Shown here: piece by piece, positions 9,178 to 18,000 of the stretch
How the letters are laid out: each line of letters opens with the position of its first letter
How positions within the stretch are numbered: the stretch's first letter is position 1
Assembly (NCBI RefSeq): GCF_002899825.2
Contig: NZ_PPED02000002.1
Span: 503,631-567,630, forward strand
DNA from: Chryseobacterium phosphatilyticum
GTDB lineage: Bacteria; Bacteroidota; Bacteroidia; Flavobacteriales; Weeksellaceae
Length of the DNA stretch: 64,000 nucleotides
Reading direction: 5' to 3'
Position numbers and translations under genes: made by a program
Notes under the pieces: model-generated
What the model was told of the DNA's origin: nothing
The model's input: only the letters and a program-made list of their open reading frames with translations
The model's database searches: none

Positions 9178-9330
9178 TTATTTTTTCAAATAACCATCTA
9201 CTTCGTCTGCATTCATTACTTTTTCTTCGAAAACGTAAGCTCCTGACTTAGAAGACTTAACCATTTTCACAACTTTAGTCATTTTTTTTGACTGACCGCT
9301 TTGTAGGGTTGCTACTACTTTCTTTGCCAT
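9178..9330 (-). CDS. DUF4295 small basic protein
   Basis: This 50-residue lysine-rich protein (MAKKVVATLQSGQSKKMTKV at the start, GYLKK at the end) belongs to the DUF4295 family, which in Bacteroidota is encoded next to ribosomal proteins L33 and L28. The context and basic composition suggest a ribosome-associated protein, though no function is established. It is the last gene of a three-gene operon (rpmB, rpmG, this gene), 19 bases after rpmG, and is followed by a terminator. It was found by reading the strand directly, being too short for usual length cut-offs. Confidence 0.9.
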   Translation of the reverse strand: MAKKVVATLQSGQSKKMTKVVKMVKSSKSGAYVFEEKVMNADEVDGYLKK

Positions 9331-9349
9331 TGTAAATTATATTTATAAA

Positions 9350-9532
9350 TTACTTGATTTCTTTATGAAGGGTAGATCTCTTAAGAACAGGATTGTATTT
9401 TTTCAATTCCAATCTCTCTGTAGTGTTCTTTTTATTTTTTGTAGAAATGTATCTAGACATTCCTGGCATACCACTTTCTTTGTGCTCTGTACATTCAAGG
9501 ATTACTTGAACTCTGTTTCCTTTTTTTGCCAT
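9350..9532 (-). CDS. rpmG: 50S ribosomal protein L33
   Basis: This is bacterial L33, a component of the large ribosomal subunit near the E site. The 60 residues begin [20 protein letters not shown] and contain the family signature [22 protein letters not shown]. The zinc-binding cysteine pairs of the C+ form are not complete (a single Cys), so it is the zinc-free type. It sits 6 bases after rpmB and 19 bases before the DUF4295 gene in one operon. Confidence 0.97.
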   Translation of the reverse strand: MAKKGNRVQVILECTEHKESGMPGMSRYISTKNKKNTTERLELKKYNPVLKRSTLHKEIK

Positions 9533-9538
9533 GATTTA

Positions 9539-9781
9539 TTAATTCTTTTTAATCAATCCGTTTCTAGTAGCTCTTTCAATAGCTTCTTCGATTCCAATCT
9601 TGTTAATCACTCTCAATCCATGAGCTGATACTTTCAGTGTTACGTGCTTATCTTGCTCCGGAAGGTAAAACTTCTTCTCTAATAAGTTAATTTCAAAACG
9701 ACGCTTCGTTTTGTTATTAGCGTGAGAAACGTTGTTACCAACCATTGCACGCTTTCCTGTTATTTGGCAAATTCTTGACAT
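9539..9781 (-). CDS. rpmB: 50S ribosomal protein L28
   Basis: L28 is a large-subunit protein. The 80 residues start [20 protein letters not shown] and contain [17 protein letters not shown] and ISAHGLR-like ([13 protein letters not shown]) segments typical of L28. It is the first gene of the rpmB-rpmG-DUF4295 operon, a conserved arrangement in Bacteroidota. The 243-base region upstream holds its promoter and that of the divergent gene at 10025. Confidence 0.97.
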   Translation of the reverse strand: MSRICQITGKRAMVGNNVSHANNKTKRRFEINLLEKKFYLPEQDKHVTLKVSAHGLRVINKIGIEEAIERATRNGLIKKN

Positions 9782-9988
9782 ATCTCGATGTTCTTATTTG
9801 TATAATATTTGAGAGTGCAAAATAACGAAGAATTTTTTAGATAGGCAAATCTTTTGAAAAATATTTGCAAATAAGTAACTGATTAATAATATTGAAATTT
9901 TAAAATATCCGAATTTCCGGGATATCCCAGAAAATCAAGGCTGATATATTTCATACAGGCTTTTTTTAGATCAGATAATTTAATGGCC

Positions 9989-9996
9989 TATCTTTG
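9989..9996 (+). promoter_or_regulatory. Bacteroidota -7 promoter element TATCTTTG
   Basis: The sequence fits the TAnnTTTG consensus of the primary sigma factor in this phylum. It lies 29 bases before the start codon at 10025. No convincing TTG upstream element at the usual spacing was seen. Confidence 0.5.
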
Positions 9997-10024
9997 TTTT
10001 TAATTAATCTAAATAAAAATAACT

Positions 10025-11734
10025 ATGAAGAGAATTTATATTCTATTGTCGATGCTGCCTATTGCTTTCACAGCGCAAACCTTTACTGAGGTACCAACCG
10101 GAATGAGTAATTTTTATTATTCTGCAGCTGATATTGCTGATATGGATAATGACGGTACTCAGGATATTGTGTTCAATGGAGCGATAGATTCGGACGGAGA
10201 CGGGAATGTAGATCAGACATTTAATGAAGTATATAAAAATAATGGCGGTACAATGTCGCTTTATGCGGGCTTAAGCGGAGTAACCCATATGGGAGACATC
10301 AAATTTATAGATTACAATAATGATGGATTGATGGATATTATCTCTACCGGCCTGAGCTATATGGATATTGTTAATTACAAGCATTACAGATTCAAGAATA
10401 CCGGTTCGGATTTTGTAAAAGAAGGTGAACTTCCGGGGAAAGTGTATGGATCTATGGAGGTTTTTGATTTTAATCACGATGGAAAACCGGATTATGCTAT
10501 CAACGGGACTCAATACATTCATGGTGGAGGTTTCAGAAATACTTTAGACTTGTACCAAAATACGGGGTCCGGTTTTACCATGACTGAAAATTGGGTGAAC
10601 GGAACTCAGAACGGAAGTTTTAAAGTAGTTGATTTGAATAACGACCAACTTTTAGACTTAGTCATTATCGGGTCAGATCTTGATCAATTTCCGGTGTCTA
10701 AGGTATATATGAATCAGGGAGGTACTTTGGTTCATACTCAGGATCTTGATCCGGTTTCAGTTGGGAAAATTGATTTTGCAGATTTCAATGCTGATGGTTT
10801 TCAGGATATCATCGTTATGGGCAAGGATGAAAATGATAACGGATATTTTGCTGTTTTAATGAATGACGGAACAGGACATCTTACTGCTCAGCAGCTTACC
10901 ATGCCTGATATTTCAGATTCATCAGTAAGTCTTGGTGATTTGAATAATGACGGATACTATGACTTCATCGTCTCCGGAAACGTAAATTATAATGCTTTTG
11001 TAAAAGCGTACATTTATAATCCTTCTACGCATCAGTTTACGGAAGGAACAACGACCGGATTATATCAGCTTGGTGGGCCGGGAGTATTACAATTATTTGA
11101 TTTCGATAACGATAATCATCTGGATGTTTTACTAACTGGGTTTGATTGGGCAAATAATGATTTGCCTTCTTTAACGAAACTTTTTAAGAACAATTCCACT
11201 GATATCAATTTAAAACCTACAGCACCTACAAACCTGAATCTTACAAAAACAGGAAACAGGTTCAATTTTGCATGGAGTGGGGCTTCTGATGACAAAACGC
11301 CGGTTAATGCTCTTCGTTATGAAATTAAAGTAGGAACCACACAAGGAGGACAGGATATTGCAAAATATGTGGTAACAACTCCTTCATGGTTTCTTGACCT
11401 TGATCCTGCGATTCAAAATGTGTTCTGGAGTGTAAGATCAATAGATGCTTCAAAAGTATATTCCGACCCGTCTGCAGAAGGTACATTGGGAACAATGGAG
11501 AATAATATTAGTACAAATCAGCTGACTATTTATCCAAATCCGACCTCTGATCAAGTATTTATCAGGGGAGGTAAGGTATCGGAAGCCGAAATGTATTCAA
11601 TGGACGGGAAAAAGCTGAATATCATTGTAAAAGCAGATCAGTCAATAGATGTTTCTCATCTGCCTAAAGGCGTATATGTATTAAAACTGAAGATAAAAAA
11701 CGAAATAACCACCAGGAAGCTTACGATTAAGTAA
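10025..11734 (+). CDS. FG-GAP/VCBS repeat protein secreted by the type IX system
   Basis: This 569-residue secreted protein has a signal peptide (MKRIYILLSMLPIAFTA) and a series of VCBS/FG-GAP repeats with Asp-rich calcium loops such as DMDNDGTQDIVFNG, DYNNDGLMDII, DFNHDGKPDYAI, DLNNDQLLDLV and DLNNDGYYDFI, which would form a beta-propeller. A fibronectin-like segment (about residues 400-480) follows. It ends in a type A T9SS sorting domain (LTIYPNPTSDQVFIRGG to KGVYVLKLKIKNEITTRKLTIK). It should be exported and anchored on the cell surface, perhaps in adhesion or carbohydrate binding. The ligand is unknown. A terminator follows it. Confidence 0.9.
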   Translation: MKRIYILLSMLPIAFTAQTFTEVPTGMSNFYYSAADIADMDNDGTQDIVFNGAIDSDGDGNVDQTFNEVYKNNGGTMSLYAGLSGVTHMGDIKFIDYNNDGLMDIISTGLSYMDIVNYKHYRFKNTGSDFVKEGELPGKVYGSMEVFDFNHDGKPDYAINGTQYIHGGGFRNTLDLYQNTGSGFTMTENWVNGTQNGSFKVVDLNNDQLLDLVIIGSDLDQFPVSKVYMNQGGTLVHTQDLDPVSVGKIDFADFNADGFQDIIVMGKDENDNGYFAVLMNDGTGHLTAQQLTMPDISDSSVSLGDLNNDGYYDFIVSGNVNYNAFVKAYIYNPSTHQFTEGTTTGLYQLGGPGVLQLFDFDNDNHLDVLLTGFDWANNDLPSLTKLFKNNSTDINLKPTAPTNLNLTKTGNRFNFAWSGASDDKTPVNALRYEIKVGTTQGGQDIAKYVVTTPSWFLDLDPAIQNVFWSVRSIDASKVYSDPSAEGTLGTMENNISTNQLTIYPNPTSDQVFIRGGKVSEAEMYSMDGKKLNIIVKADQSIDVSHLPKGVYVLKLKIKNEITTRKLTIK

Positions 11735-11761
11735 TTGAATCAATTCTATCTTCTATCAATG

Positions 11762-11799
11762 AGAAAAGCCAGACGTCCAGCTGGCTTTTCTTTTTTTTG
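11762..11799 (+). terminator. Terminator of the VCBS/T9SS gene
   Basis: An 11-bp stem (AGAAAAGCCAG at 11762-11772, complement at 11781-11791) is followed by a run of T. It lies 28 bases after the stop codon. Confidence 0.88.
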
Positions 11800-11930
11800 C
11801 TCAAAATTTAAGTTATAATAATTAAAGTTTATGCTCAGAAAATCTGCTTGATCTACAAAATCCGGGAGAAAATATGAACTCTTAAAAATTCAGCTGATTA
11901 AACAGATTTTTCTGGTTATTTGTTTGAAAA

Positions 11931-13565
11931 TTATGCTTTTTTTGTTTTTGCCTGAAACCATTTAATCAGGAAGTAAAATAATAAAAATCCTAATGCAAAT
12001 AGGGAGAACCTTGAAAGAAGATCTCCGGCTCTTGTGTAGAATGTCATGGTATCATAGAGTTTAACTTTGGCAAATAAAGCTGTTTGGTCACCGTAAAAAG
12101 TATCGGCCTCAATTTCGCCTTTTGCGTTGATGTGGGCAGAAATTCCACTATTGGCGGCACGGGCAATCTCTCTTCTGGTTTCAATGGCTCTTAATCTGGC
12201 ATAGGACAAAAGTTGTTTGTGTCCCTCCGTTACTCCCCACCAGGAGTCATTGGTCATAATGCCTAAGAAATTTGCTCCTTTTTTTACATAATCGGTGACA
12301 AATTCTCCGTAAATACTTTCATAGCAAATAATAGGAGCTATTTTTCCTTTGTTGTAAGGGTTGGCAAAAGCAACTCTTTCCTTATCTGTACTTAAAGAAG
12401 CTACGGTTCCTCCCAGATTAAGCATAGCATCACCTAAAATAGGTTTCAAAACGCTCATGTAAGGGAAAATCTCAACTCCCGGTACAAGTTTTCCTTTATG
12501 ATATACCTGTACTTTTTGATTCGGAACAAGTTGAATGGCGGTATTGTAACTGGCTACCCAAACTCCCTGATTGATTTGATAGGCTTCTTTTGGCATCTTT
12601 GCCGGATCAAAAAATAAATGGTGAGATGAAATTCCTGTTGCAAATACAGAACCTTGATGTCTGGATAAAAAATCTTTGATATTATTTAATAGTAAGCTTT
12701 TCTCAAATGCTGTTTCAGAGATAGAACCTCTTCCCGGAAGTGCGGTTTCAGGAGCAATATAATAATCAATTGCAGTGGTTGAATTCTTTTCAGCGAGAGC
12801 TAACAGATCATTTTCAATCGTTAAACTGTCTTTGGAATATTTTTCAGCGTAAGGATCAAGATCCGGCTGTAACATCAATACATTGACTTGCCCTGACGGT
12901 TTTTCATTAAAATTATTGTATTTGACCACCGAAATAATCATTGGAACTGCAATTAAGCCCACAATAATAGAAGAGTTTCTGATCAGATCTTTTCTTTTTC
13001 TCCCGGCCTCAAACGTTCTTATGGTGTAGAATATTAAAACATTAATCAATAAAATCCAGAAACTTCCACCGGTTGCCCCTAAGGTGTCATACCATTGAAT
13101 CAGCTTAGGGTATTCTGAGAATACATTCCCCAGATTCAGCCATGGCCATGTCAGTTCCCATCCCAAATGAAATTTTTCGAAGCTCATCCAGATAGCTATT
13201 AAAAAAGCTAATCCCCAATAAGTTCCCTGTGCATTTTTATACCAGTGATAACATTGGAAAACCACAGAGTACAACAGAGAATTAACAAGTACCGGAAATA
13301 CCACAGCCATCATAGAATGACTTCCATCCGGATTTTTTGAACCATATAGCCAGCCCGTTGTTACGATATTCCAGATGACAAAACATAGGTAGGAAAGTCC
13401 AAAAACCATCCATCCTTTTCTTTTATAATCCGAAAATTTTGAGATTCCATGTTCCATCATCAAAAGCGGAACAAGAGCAAAAAATATAAAAAACGGAACT
13501 CCATAAGTTGGCCATGAAACCGACAGCAGCATTGCTGAAATAAGTGTAAGTAAGACGTATTTCAT
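11931..13565 (-). CDS. lnt: Apolipoprotein N-acyltransferase
   Basis: Lnt N-acylates the lipid-modified cysteine of lipoproteins in the inner membrane, using phospholipid as donor. The 544 residues have multiple membrane segments in the first 210 residues, a periplasmic nitrilase-like domain, and a final membrane helix (SRFSLFALGFLLFYFLI). The catalytic triad is visible as Glu in YIAPETALPG, Lys in YHKGKLVPGVE and Cys in PIICYESIYGE. The enzyme therefore looks active. A -7 element lies 18 bases upstream of the start, and a VanZ-like gene diverges from it. Confidence 0.95.
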   Translation of the reverse strand: MKYVLLTLISAMLLSVSWPTYGVPFFIFFALVPLLMMEHGISKFSDYKRKGWMVFGLSYLCFVIWNIVTTGWLYGSKNPDGSHSMMAVVFPVLVNSLLYSVVFQCYHWYKNAQGTYWGLAFLIAIWMSFEKFHLGWELTWPWLNLGNVFSEYPKLIQWYDTLGATGGSFWILLINVLIFYTIRTFEAGRKRKDLIRNSSIIVGLIAVPMIISVVKYNNFNEKPSGQVNVLMLQPDLDPYAEKYSKDSLTIENDLLALAEKNSTTAIDYYIAPETALPGRGSISETAFEKSLLLNNIKDFLSRHQGSVFATGISSHHLFFDPAKMPKEAYQINQGVWVASYNTAIQLVPNQKVQVYHKGKLVPGVEIFPYMSVLKPILGDAMLNLGGTVASLSTDKERVAFANPYNKGKIAPIICYESIYGEFVTDYVKKGANFLGIMTNDSWWGVTEGHKQLLSYARLRAIETRREIARAANSGISAHINAKGEIEADTFYGDQTALFAKVKLYDTMTFYTRAGDLLSRFSLFALGFLLFYFLIKWFQAKTKKA

Positions 13566-13582
13566 TAAATTATTTTAACATA

Positions 13583-13590
13583 CAAATTTA
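13583..13590 (-). promoter_or_regulatory. Candidate -7 element for lnt
   Basis: On the minus strand the site reads TAAATTTG, matching TAnnTTTG, 18 bases before the lnt start codon. No clear TTG partner was found. Confidence 0.4.
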
Positions 13591-13617
13591 ATGTTTTTGA
13601 AATGAATATCTTAGCAC

Positions 13618-14034
13618 TTGATGTTAAAGAAATTTTATAAAATTATTATTATTCCTTATGGTTTATTTTTGCTGTACCTGATGTTTTTAGGGATGGGAAG
13701 ATTTCAATATGAAGATAATTTAATTACGGTTGAGCCTGTTTTTTCTACGATAAAATTTATTCAGGGTACTCAGGAATGGAAGAGTATCATTATGATTGTT
13801 TTGGGAAATGTTGTGATGTTTATTCCTTTTGGCTTCCTGGGCTGGATTTTCCCGGGGTTACGGAAATTGAAACCCTTGCTTTTTACTTTTATTTCGGCAA
13901 TCGTTATTGTAGAAGCCCTTCAATATTTTACCCGAATGGGAATATTTGAAGTGGATGATATCATTCTGAATACTTTTGGAGTGTATACAGGATGGATGCT
14001 TTGCAGGTGGATTGAAAAAAGAATTATTTATTAA
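13618..14034 (+). CDS. VanZ family membrane protein
   Basis: This 138-residue protein has four predicted membrane helices and the VanZ-like pattern GNVVMFIPFGFLGWIFPG, then EALQYFTRMGIFEVDDIILNTFG. VanZ-like proteins occur widely. The founding member gives low teicoplanin resistance, but most relatives, including stand-alone ones like this, have no known role. There is no vanA-type cluster here, so resistance should not be inferred. The gene overlaps the convergent proC by 11 bases at the 3' end. Confidence 0.88.
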   Translation: MMLKKFYKIIIIPYGLFLLYLMFLGMGRFQYEDNLITVEPVFSTIKFIQGTQEWKSIIMIVLGNVVMFIPFGFLGWIFPGLRKLKPLLFTFISAIVIVEALQYFTRMGIFEVDDIILNTFGVYTGWMLCRWIEKRIIY

Positions 14035-14827
14035 GTTCTTTAGCTCGTTTTTCTGCGTTCAGAATTCCTTGTTGTAAAATAGTTTTAAAATTATTTTCTT
14101 CAAATGTTTTTAAGGCTGCTTCGGTAGTCCCTCCTTTAGAGGCAACATCTTTGATGAGTTCTTCTAGGTTTTTTTCAGAGTTATTGATCAAATGATAAGC
14201 ACCCAGCATGGTTTGTTTTACAAATAACTTTGAAAGGTTTTCTTCAATTCCCATCTCTATTCCTGCTTTGATCATCGCATCAATGATATAGTAAAAGTAA
14301 GCGGGACCACTTCCGGAAAGAGCGGTAACACCATCCAGAAGTTCTTCATTTTCTAAATAAACCGATCTTCCTGTACTGTTCAGTAGCCTTTCTATATTAA
14401 TCAATTGACTGAAAGAAATTCCGTCTGCAGCAGTATACCCTGTAATTCCCATTCCAAGAAGAGTAGGAGAGTTGGGCATTGCTCTTACCACAAGGGGATG
14501 TTTGAATGATTTCTGAATTTTTTCAATATTAATTCCTGCCATAATGGATAGGATCATCTGATTTTCCTTGAATGAAAAGTTGATATTTTGAGCCACTGTC
14601 TGAAAGTCCTGAGGTTTCACTGCAATAATGATCAGATCTGCATCAAGATCCCTGACTTCTTCAAAAGTAGAGATTTTGGATTTTGGAAATTCTTCAGCTA
14701 TTCTGGAGATTTTGGATTCACTTCTTATAATAAGGTGCAGATGTTCAGGTTTGATGAGTTCATATTTCAAAAATGATTTTGAAAAAGATAGTCCCATATT
14801 TCCGGCTCCAAGAATTGCTATTTTCAT
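14024..14827 (-). CDS. proC: Pyrroline-5-carboxylate reductase
   Basis: ProC reduces 1-pyrroline-5-carboxylate to proline with NAD(P)H, the last step of proline synthesis. The 267 residues begin with the dinucleotide-binding motif MKIAILGAGNMGLSF. They also contain RAMPNSPTLLGMGITGY, and the family signature around ALSGSGPAYFYYIIDAM and GGTTEAALKTFEENNF. Length and motifs are normal. It is a single-gene unit convergent with the VanZ-like gene. Confidence 0.96.
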   Translation of the reverse strand: MKIAILGAGNMGLSFSKSFLKYELIKPEHLHLIIRSESKISRIAEEFPKSKISTFEEVRDLDADLIIIAVKPQDFQTVAQNINFSFKENQMILSIMAGINIEKIQKSFKHPLVVRAMPNSPTLLGMGITGYTAADGISFSQLINIERLLNSTGRSVYLENEELLDGVTALSGSGPAYFYYIIDAMIKAGIEMGIEENLSKLFVKQTMLGAYHLINNSEKNLEELIKDVASKGGTTEAALKTFEENNFKTILQQGILNAEKRAKELNK

Positions 14828-15033
14828 ATTGTGTCTGTTTTTTTAGCTAAAATAATGATTTTATGGGGATAAAACGATTATAGATAAGTTGATTGTATTA
14901 AGGTGCAAAGGATTTTATATGATAAACAATAGCTAAGACGTTCTTAAATTTTTTTATAGATGAACTTCTTTCTTCTTAAAAACGAAGCTATACCGCGAAC
15001 CTTTATGCCTTATTGTTACCGACAAAATAAATA

Positions 15034-15061
15034 AAAAGCTGTATTCAAAATTGAAACAGCC
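15034..15061 (-). terminator. Terminator of the aminotransferase-lipoprotein-murB unit
   Basis: A stem of about 10 bp with one bulged base (GCTGTATTCAA opposite TTGAAACAGC) is followed on the minus strand by a T-run. It lies 8 bases past the murB stop codon. Confidence 0.65.
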
Positions 15062-15068
15062 CGTTTTT

Positions 15069-16082
15069 TTAAATAATGTTCACTTCCCGTTCCAGTTCTA
15101 TTTCGAACTTTTCTTTTACGGAATTAATGATCTCTGTGGAGAAATCAAAAATTTCTTTTCCTGTAGCTTTTCCTGTAGCATTGATGATGACCAATGATTG
15201 AAGTTTGTGTGAGGCTACGTTTCCGATTTGTTTTCCTTTCCATCCACATTGTTCGATCAGCCATCCGGCAGGAACTTTTACTACATCTCCATTGGGATAG
15301 CCCTGAATATTTTCAAATTTTTGTTTTAAATCTTCAAATTGTGCCAGCGGAATGGTTGGGTTTTTAAAAAAGCTTCCGGCATTTCCGATTTGTTTAGGAT
15401 CGGGTAGTTTACTTTGTCTGATGCTGATAACTGCTTTAGCAACATCTTGAATTGTTGGATGTTGAATATTCAGATTTTCCAACTCAGATTTTATAGCTCC
15501 ATATTCTGTTTTGATGTGGTGGTCTTTTTGAGTCAGTTTAAAAGTAACCTGAAGAATTACATATTTACCCTTTCCATCTTGTTTGAAAATAGAATCTCTG
15601 TATCCGAAATTACATTCTTCAAGGTTGAAGGTTTTGATCTCAAGATTTTCCAAATCCAATACCTTACAGTTAACAAAAATATCTTTAATCTCAGTTCCGT
15701 ACGCTCCGATATTCTGCATAGGCGAGGTTCCAACATTTCCCGGAATTAGAGAAAGATTTTCTAATCCGCCATAGTTTCTTTGCAGGCAATACATCACAAA
15801 TTCATGCCAGTTTTCTCCTGCTTTGGCCGTTACAAGAATTTCATTGTCGTTAATGCTCTCTTCAGATATTCCTTTTAAATTGAGTTTGATAGCCAATCCC
15901 TCAAAGTCCTTTGTCAGCAAAATATTACTCCCTCCACCCAATAATAAAAGGGGAAGGTGTTGCTTTTTTGAAAAGGTAAGCGCTTCTTTTAGTTCTTCAA
16001 TACCATTGATTTCGATAAAGTATCGGGCATGGGCATCAACACCGAAAGTATTGTAGGGCTGTAAGGAAAAATTTTCTTGCAT
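15069..16082 (-). CDS. murB: UDP-N-acetylenolpyruvoylglucosamine reductase
   Basis: MurB reduces the enolpyruvyl group to give UDP-N-acetylmuramate, using FAD and NADPH, in peptidoglycan precursor synthesis. The 337 residues carry the FAD-binding segment LLLGGGSNILLTKDF, then SLIPGNVGTSPMQNIGAYG, the catalytic serine region IGNAGSFFKNPTIP and the glutamate region AGWLIEQCGWKG. The extra inserted segment with a tyrosine loop places it with type I MurB proteins like that of Escherichia coli. It follows the lipoprotein gene by 3 bases and ends a three-gene unit. Confidence 0.95.
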   Translation of the reverse strand: MQENFSLQPYNTFGVDAHARYFIEINGIEELKEALTFSKKQHLPLLLLGGGSNILLTKDFEGLAIKLNLKGISEESINDNEILVTAKAGENWHEFVMYCLQRNYGGLENLSLIPGNVGTSPMQNIGAYGTEIKDIFVNCKVLDLENLEIKTFNLEECNFGYRDSIFKQDGKGKYVILQVTFKLTQKDHHIKTEYGAIKSELENLNIQHPTIQDVAKAVISIRQSKLPDPKQIGNAGSFFKNPTIPLAQFEDLKQKFENIQGYPNGDVVKVPAGWLIEQCGWKGKQIGNVASHKLQSLVIINATGKATGKEIFDFSTEIINSVKEKFEIELEREVNII

Positions 16083-16085
16083 GTT

Positions 16086-16571
16086 TTATTTGTATTCTTT
16101 AGGAAGAATGTTGTCTAATTGTTCTTTAAACTGTTGAAGTTGTTTGTAATGAGCAGTGTCCGCGAAAGAATTGACATAGATGTGAGCCTTTTTAGGGGTG
16201 CGAATCTGAAAGGTTTCATCAATTCCGTCTACCGATTGTTGGCTCGGAGAACTTTTGATATCGTCAAGATCTTTAATATTGATGGATGATATAAGCCGTT
16301 TCCATGTATCATTACTGATGGCTGAAGTCCATTTCTGGTGGGTGCGACTGACTGTGGCTCCTTTTTCTGCAAAAACAGAATCTTTTGTGACTTTAATGAT
16401 GGTGTACTCTCCTAATGTTCCTCCGATATGAGACACACTGATAAGTGCTATTTCGTTTGGATTTTCAGAAGCTCCAGACGTTTCCTGTTTTTTTTTGTCA
16501 CAAGAGAGAAATGCCGACAGCAAAAGGATCGAAAACAATATTTTCAGATGTATATTTTTTGTTGTCGGCAT
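16086..16571 (-). CDS. Small lipoprotein of unknown function
   Basis: This 161-residue protein begins with a lipoprotein signal (ILFSILLLSAFLSCDKKK), with Cys at about position 24 as the lipidation site. The rest has no recognised enzymatic motif. A compact beta-rich domain (ISVSHIGGTLGEYTIIKVTKDSVFAEKG is typical in pattern) suggests a binding role. It lies between the aminotransferase (10 bases before) and murB (3 bases after), so it is probably co-transcribed with them. I do not recognise the family. Confidence 0.75.
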   Translation of the reverse strand: MPTTKNIHLKILFSILLLSAFLSCDKKKQETSGASENPNEIALISVSHIGGTLGEYTIIKVTKDSVFAEKGATVSRTHQKWTSAISNDTWKRLISSINIKDLDDIKSSPSQQSVDGIDETFQIRTPKKAHIYVNSFADTAHYKQLQQFKEQLDNILPKEYK

Positions 16572-16581
16572 TGTATATTAT

Positions 16582-17787
16582 TTACAGACTAAATTCTTCT
16601 CTGTATTTTTTTAAAGCATCTTTCAGAATTTCAGCACTTCTTTTTAAATCGTCTTCTTTTAAAACGTAAGCGATTCTTACTTGTTTTTTTCCTAATTCAG
16701 GATCACTGTAGAATCCTCCGGCAGGAGCTACCATAATGGTTTCATTATTCAATGAATATTTTTCAAGTAACCATTGTGCAAATTTTTCAGTGTCATCTAC
16801 AGGAAGTTCAGCAACGCAATAGAAGGCACCTTTTGGCTTAGGGCAAATTACTCCCGGAATAGCATTCAAAAGATCTACCAGGATATTTCTTCTATGTGTA
16901 TATTCTTCTCTTACCGCTCTGATGTAAGGACCATCGTTCTGGTGTGCAGCAGTTGCTGCAATTTGTCCCAAAAGAACAGGGCTTAATCTTGCTTGCGCAA
17001 AAAGCATTGCTGCATTACGGATTTTGTTGGAACGGGTTACCATACATCCGATTCTTACACCGCACATAGAATAACGCTTGGATTCTGAGTCAATAATGAT
17101 ACAATTTTCTGCTAATTCAGGGAAATCAAGCATAGATACTTGCTGCTTTCCGTCATATACATATTCTCTGTATACTTCGTCAGAGATGATTACAATGTCA
17201 TATTTTAAAGCAATTTCAGCAAGTTTCTGAAGTTCCTCACGCGTATACAGGTATCCTGTCGGGTTACCCGGATTACAGATGATGATTGCTCTTGTTTTTT
17301 CGGTGATTTTTTTCTCAAATTCTTCTATAGCTGGAAGAGCAAAACCTGTATCAATAGTAGAAGGTACGGCAACTACATTTACATCAAATGTGCTTGTGAA
17401 ACCATTGTAGTTGGCATAATAAGGTTCAGGAATAATAACTTCATCACCTTCATCGCATAATGTGGAAATTGCAAAATTAAGAGCTTCAGAACCTCCGTTG
17501 GTTACCATAAAGTTATCCGGTGTCAGATCTGAAAAGCCTAATGAATGATAATATTCTGTAAGGGCTTTTCTATATTCGATATTACCTTCAGAAAGTGCAT
17601 ATTCCAATACTTTTAAATCAATATTTTTTAAAGCATTTAAAGCTGTTTCCGGAGTTTCAATATCAGGCTGCCCGATATTAAGATGATATACTTTTATTCC
17701 TTTCTGTTTTGCTTGTAATGCAAAAGGAACCAGTTTTCTTACCGGCGATGGTGGCATGTGCAGTGCTCTGTTTGAAATATTCGGCAT
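16582..17787 (-). CDS. PLP-dependent class I/II aminotransferase
   Basis: This 401-residue fold-type I aminotransferase resembles the aspartate/aromatic aminotransferase group. Visible features include HLNIGQPDIETPE near the N-terminus, ICNPGNPTGYLYTREEL with the substrate/PLP contacts, the aspartate region IIISDEVYREYVYDG, and the PLP-lysine segment IDSESKRYSMCGVRIGCMV. The amino donor and acceptor cannot be decided from sequence. Aspartate or a branched or aromatic amino acid is likely. It is the first gene of a unit with the lipoprotein and murB. Confidence 0.88.
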   Translation of the reverse strand: MPNISNRALHMPPSPVRKLVPFALQAKQKGIKVYHLNIGQPDIETPETALNALKNIDLKVLEYALSEGNIEYRKALTEYYHSLGFSDLTPDNFMVTNGGSEALNFAISTLCDEGDEVIIPEPYYANYNGFTSTFDVNVVAVPSTIDTGFALPAIEEFEKKITEKTRAIIICNPGNPTGYLYTREELQKLAEIALKYDIVIISDEVYREYVYDGKQQVSMLDFPELAENCIIIDSESKRYSMCGVRIGCMVTRSNKIRNAAMLFAQARLSPVLLGQIAATAAHQNDGPYIRAVREEYTHRRNILVDLLNAIPGVICPKPKGAFYCVAELPVDDTEKFAQWLLEKYSLNNETIMVAPAGGFYSDPELGKKQVRIAYVLKEDDLKRSAEILKDALKKYREEFSL

Positions 17788-17806
17788 TGTTTAAAAATTT
17801 GTATGA

Positions 17807-17814
17807 CAAAAATA
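17807..17814 (-). promoter_or_regulatory. Candidate -7 element for the aminotransferase unit
   Basis: The minus strand reads TATTTTTG, matching TAnnTTTG, 20 bases before the start at 17787. The upstream TTG element is not clear. Confidence 0.35.
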
Positions 17815-18000
17815 AGATTTAATTTCTCAATAATAAAATTAAGAGACAAGAAGAAGTAGATCTTAGGGTTGGATTATTTTTCTGGAATAAATAATTTTTA
17901 ATGTGTTGAAGGTTAATATTTAAATATTTTCATTAAATATTGATTTTTTATTAAAAATAACATTTTTATATTGATATTTTTCTTATTTTTCACAACAAAT

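Noticed and set aside
13618..14034. A glycopeptide-resistance gene (VanZ)
   Set aside because: Stand-alone VanZ-like proteins are common and no other van gene is present.
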